Assembly: GCA_910574635.1 (NCBI GenBank)
Contig: CAJTCG010000001.1
Coordinates: forward strand, 124,001 to 188,000
Reading direction: 5' to 3'
Source of the DNA: Oscillospiraceae bacterium
GTDB lineage: Bacteria; Bacillota; Clostridia; Oscillospirales; Oscillospiraceae
DNA length: 64,000 nt
The notes below the pieces were generated by a model. That model was not told the origin of the DNA. It did no database searches and saw only the letters and a list, made by a program, of their open reading frames with translations. The position numbers and the translations under genes were made by a program. Of the stretch, positions 8,782 through 16,528 are shown one piece after another (positions within the stretch are counted from its first letter, which is position 1; each line of letters begins with the position of its first letter).

Positions 8782-8946
8782 ATGAATCGCTTTCAGAAAG
8801 CATATAGCCAAGGAGCCATTGACGTCATGGAAATTTGGGTAGACACGGAAACCGGCGTCCACTACGTATTCCACCGCAACGGCAACGCGGCGGGCTTCAC
8901 GCCTCTGCTGGGCCCCGACGGCAAGCCGGTTGTCACCCGCGAATGA
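8782..8946 (+). CDS. Small DUF6440-like protein
   Basis: 54 residues: MNRFQKAYSQGAIDVM..., core VDTETGVHYVFHRNG followed by GFTPLLGPDGKPVV. This 'VDxETGVxYLF...TPLLDxDGKPV' pattern is that of the DUF6440 family, whose function is unknown. The ATG follows AAGGAGGAG. First gene of an apparent operon with a membrane protein (8974) and an Xre regulator (9495). Confidence 0.7.
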   Translation: MNRFQKAYSQGAIDVMEIWVDTETGVHYVFHRNGNAAGFTPLLGPDGKPVVTRE

Positions 8947-8973
8947 CCCGAAGGGGAGAAAGGAGGGACTTTT

Positions 8974-9498
8974 ATGGATCTCCACCATGCCGGAGTTTTC
9001 GTTGGCCTTGCGGCGGGCCTCCTCGCCGGTCTTGCTTTTATAATGTCCCTATTTAAGAAGAAGGTCCTGGACATGCACTTCGACGAGCGGCAGGAGCGGG
9101 CCCGGGGCAAGGCCTTTCAATACGGCTTTTTCACCCTGCTCATCGCCGCCTATGCCTACGGCATCTCCGACGTGCTCCTGGGCCGGTGGTGCGACGTGCT
9201 GACGGGGGTAACCCTTTGCATCGCCCTGGCCCTCTGCGTCTTCGCCGTCACCTGCATTTTGAAGGACGCCTACCTCAGCCTCCGGGAGAAGCCCCGGACC
9301 GTCATGACCTTTTTCGCATTGCTGTCCGCCGTCAACCTGGGCCTTGGCGTCATGTACCACATTTCCCCCGGCCTGACGGAAAACGGCGTGCTGACCTTCC
9401 GGGCGGTGAATCCCATCATAGGGGCGGCGGTCCTGGTGATTCTCATTGTGTACATCGTCAACTATCTCCTCCGCCCCCGGGACGAGGAGGCGGAATGA
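8974..9498 (+). CDS. Multi-pass membrane protein paired with an Xre regulator
   Basis: 174 residues with about five hydrophobic segments. The loop FDERQERARGKAFQYGF after the first helix is a pattern often seen in small membrane proteins encoded beside Xre regulators. ATG 8974 follows GAAAGGAGGG. Its stop overlaps the start of the regulator (ATGA), so the two are translationally coupled. Such pairs may act as membrane-sensing regulators, but no function is established by sequence. Confidence 0.75.
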   Translation: MDLHHAGVFVGLAAGLLAGLAFIMSLFKKKVLDMHFDERQERARGKAFQYGFFTLLIAAYAYGISDVLLGRWCDVLTGVTLCIALALCVFAVTCILKDAYLSLREKPRTVMTFFALLSAVNLGLGVMYHISPGLTENGVLTFRAVNPIIGAAVLVILIVYIVNYLLRPRDEEAE

Positions 9499-9689
9499 AA
9501 AACCTCCGTATGAAAGCCGCCCGGGCCGCCCTGGATCTGAGCCAGCAGCAGCTGGCGGACGCGGTGGGGGTCTCCCGCCAGACCATCAACGCCATTGAAA
9601 AGGGGGACTACAATCCCACCATCAAGCTCTGCGCCGCCATCTGCCGCGCGCTGGGCAAGACCCTGGACGAGCTCTTTTGGGAAGAATAG
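9495..9689 (+). CDS. Minimal Xre-family HTH transcriptional regulator
   Basis: 64 residues forming just one helix-turn-helix domain. SQQQLADAVGVSRQTINAIEKG is the HTH core, followed by NPTIKLCAAICRALGKTLDELFW, closely resembling YozG-type regulators. It starts within the stop of the membrane-protein gene and is followed by a terminator. Probably autoregulates the promoter at 8721-8749. Confidence 0.9.
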   Translation: MKNLRMKAARAALDLSQQQLADAVGVSRQTINAIEKGDYNPTIKLCAAICRALGKTLDELFWEE

Positions 9690-9728
9690 GCAGGGAGGGG
9701 AGGGCCCGCGGGTCCTCCCTGCTTCTTA
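9690..9728 (+). terminator. Intrinsic terminator after the Xre operon
   Basis: GCAGGGAGG (9690-9698) pairs with CCTCCCTGC (9714-9722), with inner GC-rich pairing, followed by TTCTT. Confidence 0.8.
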
Positions 9729-9903
9729 CAAATAAGCGTTTGGGGAAACACTTTCACAGAGACTAAGCTAAACGATTACGTAAAATTTATGGAATTCTAA
9801 CCTACCCAGCGGGGGAAGACTCTTGTATAATAGGAAACCACACGGACACATCCATATTTGGTTTTCGGATTCCCATGGGGGGAATCCACAGGAGGAATTT
9901 CAT

Positions 9904-11340
9904 ATGCTGAGAAAAACGAAAATTATCTGCACCCTGGGCCCCGCCGTGGACAGCGAGGACATGATTGTCGCCCTCATCAAGGGGGGCATGAACGGCGCCC
10001 GGTTCAACTTTTCCCACGGAAGCCACCCGGAGCACCTGGAGCGGCTGAACCGCCTGAAGGCCATCCGGGACCGGATGGGCAGCCCCGTGGCCACCATCCT
10101 GGACACCAAGGGCCCGGAAATCCGCATCAAGAGCTTTGAGAGCAAGACCGTGGAGCTCACCGCCGGGGAGGAATTCACCCTCACGGTGGAGGATGTGCCC
10201 GGCACCGCCCAGCGGGTTTCCGTCACCTATCCCAAGCTCCACGAGGAGGTGTCCCCCGGCCAGGAGATCCTGATTGACGACGGGCTGGTCGCCATCCGGG
10301 TCCAGGAAATTCGAGGCGGCGACATCGTGTGCCATGTGGAAAACGGCGGTACCCTCTCCGCCAACAAGTCCATCAACATCCCCGGGGCCCATATCCAGCT
10401 CCCCGCCCTGACGGAGAAGGACGTGGCCGACATCCGCTTCGGCGTGGAGAACGACTTTGACTTCATCGCCGCCTCCTTCGTCCGCCGGGCCGCCGACGTG
10501 GAGGCCGTCCGGGAGGTGCTGCGCCAGTGCGGCGGGGACAATGTGAAAATCATCGCGAAAATCGAGAACCAGGAGGGCATCGACAACCTGGACGGCATTC
10601 TGGAAGCCGCCGACGGGGTGATGGTTGCCCGGGGCGATTTGGGGGTGGAGATTCCCGCCGCCAAGGTTCCCGCCCTCCAGAAGCAGATGATCCGCAAGGG
10701 CCTCCAGGCGGGCAAGCCCGTCATTACCGCCACCCAAATGCTGGACTCCATGATGCGCAACCCCCGCCCCACCCGGGCGGAGGTCTCCGACGTGGCCAAC
10801 GCCGTGTACGACGGCACCAGCTGCGTCATGCTCTCCGGGGAGACCGCCGGGGGCAAGTACCCCGTGGAGGCCCTGGCGGCCATGCTGGAGATCGTCACGG
10901 AGGCGGAGGCGTCCATCGACTACTGGAAGCGCTTCCAGAAGCAGCTGGTGGTTACCACCTCCAACAACATCAACGACGCCATCACCCACACCTGCTGCCT
11001 CACGGCCCGGGACCTGAACGCCACGGCCATCCTGGCGGCCAGCAGCTCCGGCCGGACGGCCCGGATGATCTGCCGCTTCCGCCCCGCCTGCCCGGTGGCG
11101 GCGCTGACCATGCAGGAAAAGACCCGGCGGCAGCTTTCCATCTGCTGGGGCGTGATTCCCTTCCTGACGGGGGAGGTCAACTCCACGGACCGGATTTTTT
11201 CCCTCTCCGCCGAGGTGGCGGTGAAGGAGGGGCTGGTCCAGCCCGGGGATACGGTGGTCATCACCGCCGGGGTGCCTCTGGGCAAGAGCGGGTCTACGAA
11301 CCTCATCAAGGCGCAGGTGATTGAGGATAATACCCTGTAA
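9904..11340 (+). CDS. pyk: Pyruvate kinase
   Basis: 478 residues. Catalyses PEP + ADP to pyruvate + ATP. Landmarks: start MLRKTKIICTLGPA, NFSHGS, ILDTKGPEIR, KIIAKIENQEG (catalytic Lys), VARGDLGVEIP and TATQMLDSM; the C-terminal domain ends at family length, without the extra PEP-utiliser domain of Bacillus Pyk. ATG 9904 is preceded by GGAGG; in-frame starts upstream lack a ribosome site. TATAAT lies at 9826-9831, leaving a ~65-nt leader. Confidence 0.96.
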   Translation: MLRKTKIICTLGPAVDSEDMIVALIKGGMNGARFNFSHGSHPEHLERLNRLKAIRDRMGSPVATILDTKGPEIRIKSFESKTVELTAGEEFTLTVEDVPGTAQRVSVTYPKLHEEVSPGQEILIDDGLVAIRVQEIRGGDIVCHVENGGTLSANKSINIPGAHIQLPALTEKDVADIRFGVENDFDFIAASFVRRAADVEAVREVLRQCGGDNVKIIAKIENQEGIDNLDGILEAADGVMVARGDLGVEIPAAKVPALQKQMIRKGLQAGKPVITATQMLDSMMRNPRPTRAEVSDVANAVYDGTSCVMLSGETAGGKYPVEALAAMLEIVTEAEASIDYWKRFQKQLVVTTSNNINDAITHTCCLTARDLNATAILAASSSGRTARMICRFRPACPVAALTMQEKTRRQLSICWGVIPFLTGEVNSTDRIFSLSAEVAVKEGLVQPGDTVVITAGVPLGKSGSTNLIKAQVIEDNTL

Positions 11341-11356
11341 TACCGCTCTTCCAAGC

Positions 11357-11500
11357 GGGGGAGATTGTACTCGCCCTGACGGGCGGGGGAGATTGGATAC
11401 CAGCGATGGCTGGTTCATTGCACCCCCCATTTTCTCTTTTCCTTCCAGAAGGAAAAGAGAAAACGGGCCGTGCACGGTCCAAAAGAGAAAAGGAAGTATG
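11357..11500 (+). repeat. Dispersed intergenic repeat, family 1, copy A
   Basis: About 144 bp after pyk. It holds the blocks TTGGATACCAGCGATGGCTG, a hairpin TTTTCTCTTTTCCTTC / GAAGGAAAAGAGAAAA, and a GGGCCGTGCACGGTCC block. Near-identical blocks recur at 23.67-23.93 kb (split) and 24.69-24.85 kb (inverted). Short ORFs inside it are not believable genes. Confidence 0.85.
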
Positions 11501-11534
11501 GAGCCCTCCGGCGATGCCGGAGGGCTCTTATTTT
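11501..11534. terminator. Terminator at the end of repeat copy A
   Basis: Perfect 12-bp arms GAGCCCTCCGGC / GCCGGAGGGCTC around a 3-nt loop, then TTATTTT. It separates pyk from the convergent small RHH gene. Confidence 0.85.
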
Positions 11535-11537
11535 GGA

Positions 11538-11705
11538 CTACTCTTCCTGTTCTCCCCGGTCTAGTTCCCTGAAATGCCGGTTCAGCAGCCAGCGCAGGTA
11601 TCCCGCCGCCGTGCGCCCGGTTTCGCCTGCCATGCGGGAGAGACGTTCGTGTTCCTTCTGCGGGATGATGACGCAAATTCTCTTTTTGATTTTCTCGTTT
11701 CCCAT
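11538..11705 (-). CDS. Small ribbon-helix-helix (Arc-type) protein
   Basis: 55 residues, start MGNEKIKKRICVIIPQKEHE and end HFRELDRGEQEE. A predicted beta-strand (RICVIIP) followed by helices HERLSRMAGETG and AAGYLRWLLNRHF has the layout of an Arc/CopG/MobC-like DNA-binding protein. ATG at 11705 follows GAGGTGATTTTA. It is transcribed divergently from the Xre gene at 11798, and the promoter that reads into it contains a clear operator. Overlooked easily because of its size. Confidence 0.75.
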   Translation of the reverse strand: MGNEKIKKRICVIIPQKEHERLSRMAGETGRTAAGYLRWLLNRHFRELDRGEQEE

Positions 11706-11723
11706 TAAAATCACCTCGCCTCT

Positions 11724-11752
11724 ATTCTAGATAGAATTTATCTAGAATGCAA
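11724..11752 (-). promoter_or_regulatory. Promoter of the RHH gene
   Basis: On the minus strand, -35 TTGCAT (11752-11747), 17 bp, -10 TAGAAT (11729-11724). Operator 1 fills the spacer. Confidence 0.7.
11725..11747. promoter_or_regulatory. Operator 1 of the divergent RHH/Xre locus
   Basis: Perfect inverted repeat: 9-bp arms TTCTAGATA and TATCTAGAA around GAATT. It covers the spacer of the RHH promoter, so a bound repressor would block that promoter. Confidence 0.8.
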
Positions 11753-11769
11753 TAGATAAATTCTATCTA
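11753..11769. promoter_or_regulatory. Operator 2 of the divergent RHH/Xre locus
   Basis: Arms TAGATA and TATCTA around AATTC, i.e. the core of operator 1 in the opposite orientation, centred 25 bp away. Lies between operator 1 and the Xre start. Confidence 0.75.
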
Positions 11770-11797
11770 GGCTATCCTTGCTTATGAGGTGATTTAA

Positions 11798-12034
11798 ATG
11801 AACACAAGAATACGGGACTTGCGGGAAGATCACGACCTGTCCCAGAGTGCGATTGCGCAAGCAATTGGCATTACGCAGCGAAAATACAGCTACTTAGAAA
11901 CCGGGCGGCAGCCTTGGACAGACGAACTTTTGGTCCGTCTGGCAGAATTTTATCATACCAGTGTCGATTATTTGTTGGCGCAAACCGACAACCCGAAACC
12001 ATATCCAAAGGGAACGCGCTTTAATATGCGCTGA
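11798..12034 (+). CDS. Xre-family HTH regulator (divergent to the RHH gene)
   Basis: 78 residues. HTH core DHDLSQSAIAQAIGITQRKYSYLETG, then LLVRLAEFYHTSVDYLLAQTDNP, a common single-domain Xre/cro-like repressor. ATG 11798 follows GAGGTGATTT. Two matching operators lie in the 92-bp divergent promoter. The last 14 bp overlap the convergent 3' end of greA, which suggests the module was inserted tightly against greA. AT-richer than its neighbours. Confidence 0.9.
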   Translation: MNTRIRDLREDHDLSQSAIAQAIGITQRKYSYLETGRQPWTDELLVRLAEFYHTSVDYLLAQTDNPKPYPKGTRFNMR

Positions 12035-12524
12035 TATCCAGGCTCTCGTCGTCTTCCCCTTTCTCAATCCCCCGTATCTCCACAAAATATTTTAGATTCG
12101 GGTTAACCTCCACTTGGACCCGGTCTCCAATCCGCTTTCCCAAAAGCGCCTTCCCCACCGGGGACTCCTTGCTGACCAGGCCTTTCAGCGCGTCCTGCCG
12201 CAAGGTGGTGACAATCCGGACCTCCATTTCCTTCTTTGCCATCTCGTTGTAGATGGTCACCCGGTCGAACAGCCCCACCGCGTCCTCCGCGCCCCGGACC
12301 TCAATCACCTTCGCCGTGCGGATCATCCGCTCCAGATACCGGATGCGGCTGTCGTTCCGGTTCTTCGCCTGCTTGGCGCATTTGTACTCAAAGTTCTCAC
12401 TCAGGTCCCCGAAGGCCCGGGCGGTCTGGACCTCCTCGATCAACTGGGGCCGCAGGACCCGGACCCGGTGGTCCAGCTCCTCTTTCATCTTTTTGATATC
12501 CACCGCCGTCAGCTCGTCATACAC
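12021..12524 (-). CDS. greA: Transcription elongation factor GreA family
   Basis: 167 residues. Rescues backtracked RNA polymerase by stimulating transcript cleavage. N-terminal coiled coil carries the tip motif GDLSENFEYKCAKQ with the conserved acidic pair; the C-terminal FKBP-like domain has SKESPVGKALLGKRIGD. It has a slightly extended acidic tail (EKGEDDESLDISAY). ATG follows AAAAGGAGGG. Its 3' end overlaps the convergent Xre gene. Confidence 0.92.
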   Translation of the reverse strand: MYDELTAVDIKKMKEELDHRVRVLRPQLIEEVQTARAFGDLSENFEYKCAKQAKNRNDSRIRYLERMIRTAKVIEVRGAEDAVGLFDRVTIYNEMAKKEMEVRIVTTLRQDALKGLVSKESPVGKALLGKRIGDRVQVEVNPNLKYFVEIRGIEKGEDDESLDISAY

Positions 12525-12591
12525 GGCGCATCCCTCCTTTTTTGTGCCGCTCCATCATAGCCCCTTCCGCCGCCGCTGTCAAGAAGGCCCC

Positions 12592-12620
12592 TTGACGGCG
12601 GCCCGGAGGGGTGCTATTCT
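12592..12620 (+). promoter_or_regulatory. Promoter of the selenium module
   Basis: -35 TTGACG (12592-12597), 17 bp, -10 TATTCT (12615-12620), 33 bp before the yqeC start. Confidence 0.7.
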
Positions 12621-12652
12621 ATGTAAAGAACAACGCGGGAGGAGGCGCCGCC

Positions 12653-13327
12653 ATGGACTTTGCCGGGCCGCTGGGCATCCGCCCCGGCGTCACCGCCGTT
12701 ATCGGTGGAGGGGGGAAGACCACCCTCCTGCGGACCCTGGGAACGGAGCTGGCGGCAGACGGGGCCCGGGTTCTTCTCTGCACCACCACAAAAATTTTCC
12801 CCTTCGACGGCCTCCCAAACCTGACGGACCCCACGGAGGATTCCCTGGCACAGGCCCTGGAAACCCGCCGCCTGGTCTGCGCCGGAACTCCGGTACCGGG
12901 AACCGGGAAGCTTGCCGCCCCGGCCATTCCCATGGCCCGTTTGATGGAGCTGGCGGACTACGTGCTGGCGGAGGCCGACGGCGCGGCGGGCCGTCCCCTC
13001 AAGGCCCACGCCCCTCATGAGCCGGTGATTCCCCCGGAGGCAAACCAGACGGTTCTGGTGATCGGAGCCTCCGGCTTCGGCCGTCCCATCGCCGAGGCGG
13101 CACACCGCCCGGGTCTTTACGCCCGCCTGGCGGGTGTCCCGGAGAGCGCCCCCGCCTCGCCGGAGACGGAGGCGGCGGTGCTGCTGGCGGAGGGCCTCCA
13201 CACCCGGGTCTTCATCAACCAGGCCGAGACGGCGGAAGCCCGGCGGCAGGCCGCCGCCCTGGCGGCGCGGCTGTCCGGCCCTGTCCTGGCGGGGTCCCTT
13301 ATGAGAAAGGAGCGTTACCCATGCTAG
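12653..13327 (+). CDS. yqeC: Selenium-dependent hydroxylase accessory protein YqeC
   Basis: 224 residues. P-loop GGGGKTTLLRTLG near residue 20, CTTTKIF and LAEADGAAGRPLKAHAPHEPVIP match the YqeC family, which accompanies selenium-dependent molybdenum hydroxylases (purine/xanthine type). The ATG follows GGGAGGAGG. Its 3' end overlaps yqeB by 7 bp, so the genes are coupled. The molecular role is not settled; it is thought to help mature the labile-selenium Mo cofactor. Confidence 0.88.
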   Translation: MDFAGPLGIRPGVTAVIGGGGKTTLLRTLGTELAADGARVLLCTTTKIFPFDGLPNLTDPTEDSLAQALETRRLVCAGTPVPGTGKLAAPAIPMARLMELADYVLAEADGAAGRPLKAHAPHEPVIPPEANQTVLVIGASGFGRPIAEAAHRPGLYARLAGVPESAPASPETEAAVLLAEGLHTRVFINQAETAEARRQAAALAARLSGPVLAGSLMRKERYPC

Positions 13328-14118
13328 TCGTGATTCGAGGCGCCGGGGACATCGCCACCGGCGTGGCCCTCCGCCTTTGGCGGGCGGGCATCCAGGTGGC
13401 CATGACCGACCTGGAAAAGCCCACCGCCATCCGCCGCACCGTGGCCTTCTCCCAGGCCATCGTCCACGGGGAGGCCGTGGTGGAGGGCGTGACCGCCCGC
13501 CGGGCGGAGTCCCCGGACCAGGCCCTGGAGCTGCTGAAAAGCGGCGTTATCCCCGTCCTGGCGGACCCGGAGGGGGCCTGCGTCCCGGTCCTGAAGCCCG
13601 CCGCCGTGGTGGACGCCATTCTGGCAAAGAAGAACCTGGGCACGAACATCACCGACGCGCCGGTGGTCGTCGGCGTGGGCCCCGGCTTCACGGCGGGAAC
13701 GGACTGCCACGCCGTGGTGGAGACCATGCGGGGCCACACCCTGGGCCGGGCCCTCTATGAGGGCTCCGCCCTGCCCAACACCGGTATTCCCGGCCTCATC
13801 GGCGGCTTTGCCGGGGAGCGGGTCCTCCGGGCTCCGGCGGACGGGGTGTTTCACCAGCTTCTGGACATCGGCGCCCAGGTGAAGCTGGGGGATATCGCGG
13901 GGGAGGTAGGCGGCGTTCCCATGATCTGCACCCTGGACGGCGTCCTCCGGGGCATCCTGCCGGAGGGGACCCCAGTCCACAAGGGTATGAAGTCCGGGGA
14001 CGTGGACCCCCGGTGTAAGATTGAACACTGCTACTGCGCCAGCGACAAGGCCCTGGCGGTAGGCGGCGGGGTGCTGGAAGCGGTGCTCTCCCTGTCCGAT
14101 GCGTTGAAAAATATCTAA
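13321..14118 (+). CDS. yqeB: Selenium-dependent molybdenum hydroxylase system protein YqeB (EF2563 family)
   Basis: 265 residues. VVIRGAGDIATGVALRLWRAG opens the protein as a Rossmann-like, XdhC-related domain; GVGPGFTAGTDCHAVVETMRG and LPNTGIPG are family hallmarks. It works with YqeC and SelD in systems that place selenium on Mo hydroxylases. It overlaps yqeC and is 35 bp from selD. The hydroxylase itself is not in this window. Confidence 0.9.
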   Translation: MLVVIRGAGDIATGVALRLWRAGIQVAMTDLEKPTAIRRTVAFSQAIVHGEAVVEGVTARRAESPDQALELLKSGVIPVLADPEGACVPVLKPAAVVDAILAKKNLGTNITDAPVVVGVGPGFTAGTDCHAVVETMRGHTLGRALYEGSALPNTGIPGLIGGFAGERVLRAPADGVFHQLLDIGAQVKLGDIAGEVGGVPMICTLDGVLRGILPEGTPVHKGMKSGDVDPRCKIEHCYCASDKALAVGGGVLEAVLSLSDALKNI

Positions 14119-14153
14119 TAATTACAAATTGTAATCAAATAAGGAGGCTGTTT

Positions 14154-15194
14154 ATGGCTGAAAACGAGGTCAAGCTGACCAAGCTGGCCAAATGCGCCGG
14201 CTGCGGGGCCAAGGTGGGGGCCGGGACCCTGGCCCGGCTTTTGGAGGGCATCCGGGTCCATGAGGACCCAAACCTCCTGGTGGGCTTCGACCGGAGCGAC
14301 GACGCGTCCGTCTATAAGCTCTCCCAGAACCTGGCCCTGGTGCAGACGGTGGACTTCTTCCCGCCCATCGCCGACGACCCCTATCTCTTCGGCCAGATCG
14401 CCGCCGCCAACGCCCTTTCCGACGTGTACGCCATGGGCGGCGAGCCCAAGCTGTGCCTGAACATCATGGCGGTGCCCAAGGACATGCCCCCCGAGGCGGT
14501 CCACGCGCTCCTCCGGGGGGGCTACGACAAGGTCTATGAGGCCGGGGCCCTCATCACCGGGGGCCACAGCATTCTGGACGACGAGCCCAAGTACGGCCTG
14601 GCCGTCACGGGCTTTGTCCATCCGGACCGGATGCTCACCAACTCCGGCGCAAAGCCGGGGGACGCGCTCCTTTTCACCAAGCCCATCGGCATGGGGGTCC
14701 TGACCACCGCCGCCAAGGCAGATTTGGCCCCGCCCCAGGCCATGGAGCGGGCCCACAAGCTGATGACCACCCTGAACAAGGCGGCCCGGGACGTCATGGT
14801 CCAATACCGCGTCCACGCCTGCACCGACGTGACGGGCTTCGGCCTCCTGGGCCACGGCCTGGAGATGGCCCAGGGCAGCGGCGTGGAGCTGGAGATCGAC
14901 GTGGGGGCCGTGGACTTCATCCCCGAGGCGGCGGAGCTGGCAAGGATGGGGATTCTCCCCGAGGGCATGTACCGCAACCGCTCCTTCGCCGGGGACTCCG
15001 TGGACCCCGGAACGGCGGAGCTCTGGCAGCAGGATCTGCTCTATGACCCCCAGACCTCCGGCGGGCTTCTCATGGCCGTGGACCCGGAGGACGCGGAGGC
15101 CCTGTATGAGGCCTTGAGGCCCGCCGTCCCCAGCGCCCAGCGGATTGGGACCGTCCGGGAATATCAGGGCGGACGGCGGATCTTCTTGAAATAA
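14154..15194 (+). CDS. selD: Selenide, water dikinase (selenophosphate synthetase)
   Basis: 346 residues. Makes selenophosphate from selenide and ATP, the donor for selenocysteine, 2-selenouridine and the Se-labile cofactor. The N-terminal catalytic motif is CAGCGAKVG: the essential Cys and Lys are present as a normal Cys codon, not selenocysteine, and the second Cys of the E. coli CGCK motif is Ala. ATP-binding GFDRSDDASVY and GGHSI segments are intact. AAGGAGG precedes the ATG. Terminator follows at once. Confidence 0.95.
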   Translation: MAENEVKLTKLAKCAGCGAKVGAGTLARLLEGIRVHEDPNLLVGFDRSDDASVYKLSQNLALVQTVDFFPPIADDPYLFGQIAAANALSDVYAMGGEPKLCLNIMAVPKDMPPEAVHALLRGGYDKVYEAGALITGGHSILDDEPKYGLAVTGFVHPDRMLTNSGAKPGDALLFTKPIGMGVLTTAAKADLAPPQAMERAHKLMTTLNKAARDVMVQYRVHACTDVTGFGLLGHGLEMAQGSGVELEIDVGAVDFIPEAAELARMGILPEGMYRNRSFAGDSVDPGTAELWQQDLLYDPQTSGGLLMAVDPEDAEALYEALRPAVPSAQRIGTVREYQGGRRIFLK

Positions 15195-15226
15195 AAAAAG
15201 CGGACGGCTGGGCCGTCCGCTTTTTG
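15195..15226. terminator. Bidirectional terminator between selD and the serpin gene
   Basis: AAAAAGCGGACGGC / GCCGTCCGCTTTTT hairpin with a 3-nt loop, A/T-rich on both sides. Confidence 0.9.
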
Positions 15227-16453
15227 TCATTCCATCGCTGTCACCACGCCGATAAAGGCGGGGAGGCTCGTTTCCGTGTCCACCAGCATGTACAGGAAGG
15301 GCCGCTCCAGATACACCTCCGGCACGTTTCCCAGCGCGGTGCCTCCAGAATCTGCCAGCACCGCCGTGGCGGCCCCGGCCTGGGTGCCTTTTTCATCCAC
15401 GGAGATATAGGTCTTGTGGAGCACCCGGCTGATGAACAGCGGCCCCATTTCGGAGACTCCCAGACCGGACAGGTCCGCCCGGCCCATGTCAAAGGCGTCC
15501 GTCATGCCCAGGGACTTCAAAGCGTCGTTCAGCTCCACCCCGTACGCGCTCTTGAATTTTGGGATGGCGGCGTAGACCAGGGTCTCCTCCGCGCCCGCCA
15601 GCACCTGGCGGAGCCGCGCCCCCGTCAGGGAGTTCAGGTAGTCCTCCAGGGCCGTGCCCTCGTCCGGCAGCAGGGCGGCGAAGGCCCAGCGCCCGCCCTT
15701 GTAGAATTTCAGGAAGCCCTGGGCCCCCTCGTCCTTCAGATAATACCCCTCAGAGGAGTACATCAGCGCCGCGGGCTGCTCCGCGCCGTCCTCCTTGGTG
15801 AAAATTGCGTCCTCCCGGACATCGATATCCTCATAGATTTCCTCCCACTCCGCCTCCAGGGCCAGGGCGTTCACCAGGACCAGCACGGTCGTGTCCCCCA
15901 GCTCGTCCAGGATTTCCGGAATCATGCCGCGGGTGTTCTTCTCCACCCAGCTGTTGATGTCCCGGACGGCGGCGGCGTCGAATGGGGAGGCGAAGACCTC
16001 CGCCCCGTACCACTTCGCGGCGGTATCCAAAAAGTTCGGATCGGCCTCAAAGCTCCCGTCGTCCCGGACCCAGACGGAGTTTGCCAGCTCCACCCGGCAG
16101 TCCTTTTCCCTGGGCAGATCCGCCGCCCAGGCAGCCAAAAGCCCGTTCAGCTCCTCCACGGGCAGGCCCAGGACGGCCTCCATCTGCTCCAGCGTCCCGC
16201 CCCGTGCTCCATTGGCGGTCATCCCCAGGGCGCAGAGCACCGACAGGGGGGACGTCAGGGCGTTCTCCCCCTTCCAGGTCTCCCTCAGCAGCTCCAGGGA
16301 GAACTCCGACAGGGCGGCGGCGTCCTCTTCCTTCAACTCCGCCCCCACCGGGGCGGGCCGAACCTGCCCCGTCAGGCTCCTGGTTCCCCCGCCGCATCCG
16401 GCGAGGCACAGCAGGGCCAGCAGCAGGGCGGATACCTTTTTCAGCGTCTTCAT
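15227..16453 (-). CDS. Serpin-family lipoprotein (predicted extracellular protease inhibitor)
   Basis: 408 residues. The signal peptide ends in a lipobox (LLCLAGC), so the protein should sit on the outer face of the membrane. The serpin fold is visible throughout (NALTSPLSVLCALGMTANGA; LVLVNALALEAEW; C-terminal ERPFLYMLVD). The reactive-centre hinge at ~353-364, EKGTQAGAATA, has the small residues expected of inhibitory serpins; the scissile bond probably lies in ADSGGTAL, giving a small P1 residue (inference). ATG 16453 follows GGAGGA. Gene neighbours include a subtilisin-like lipoprotein, a candidate partner. Confidence 0.9.
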   Translation of the reverse strand: MKTLKKVSALLLALLCLAGCGGGTRSLTGQVRPAPVGAELKEEDAAALSEFSLELLRETWKGENALTSPLSVLCALGMTANGARGGTLEQMEAVLGLPVEELNGLLAAWAADLPREKDCRVELANSVWVRDDGSFEADPNFLDTAAKWYGAEVFASPFDAAAVRDINSWVEKNTRGMIPEILDELGDTTVLVLVNALALEAEWEEIYEDIDVREDAIFTKEDGAEQPAALMYSSEGYYLKDEGAQGFLKFYKGGRWAFAALLPDEGTALEDYLNSLTGARLRQVLAGAEETLVYAAIPKFKSAYGVELNDALKSLGMTDAFDMGRADLSGLGVSEMGPLFISRVLHKTYISVDEKGTQAGAATAVLADSGGTALGNVPEVYLERPFLYMLVDTETSLPAFIGVVTAME

Positions 16454-16528
16454 TGGGCGGTCCTCCTTTTCATCCTTTGCCTGTATAGACGGCAAATAAG
16501 GAAGAAAGGTTTCGCCGCTCCAAAATTT

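Noticed and set aside
14154..14260. Selenocysteine in SelD
   Set aside because: The catalytic position is a TGC cysteine codon; there is no in-frame TGA.
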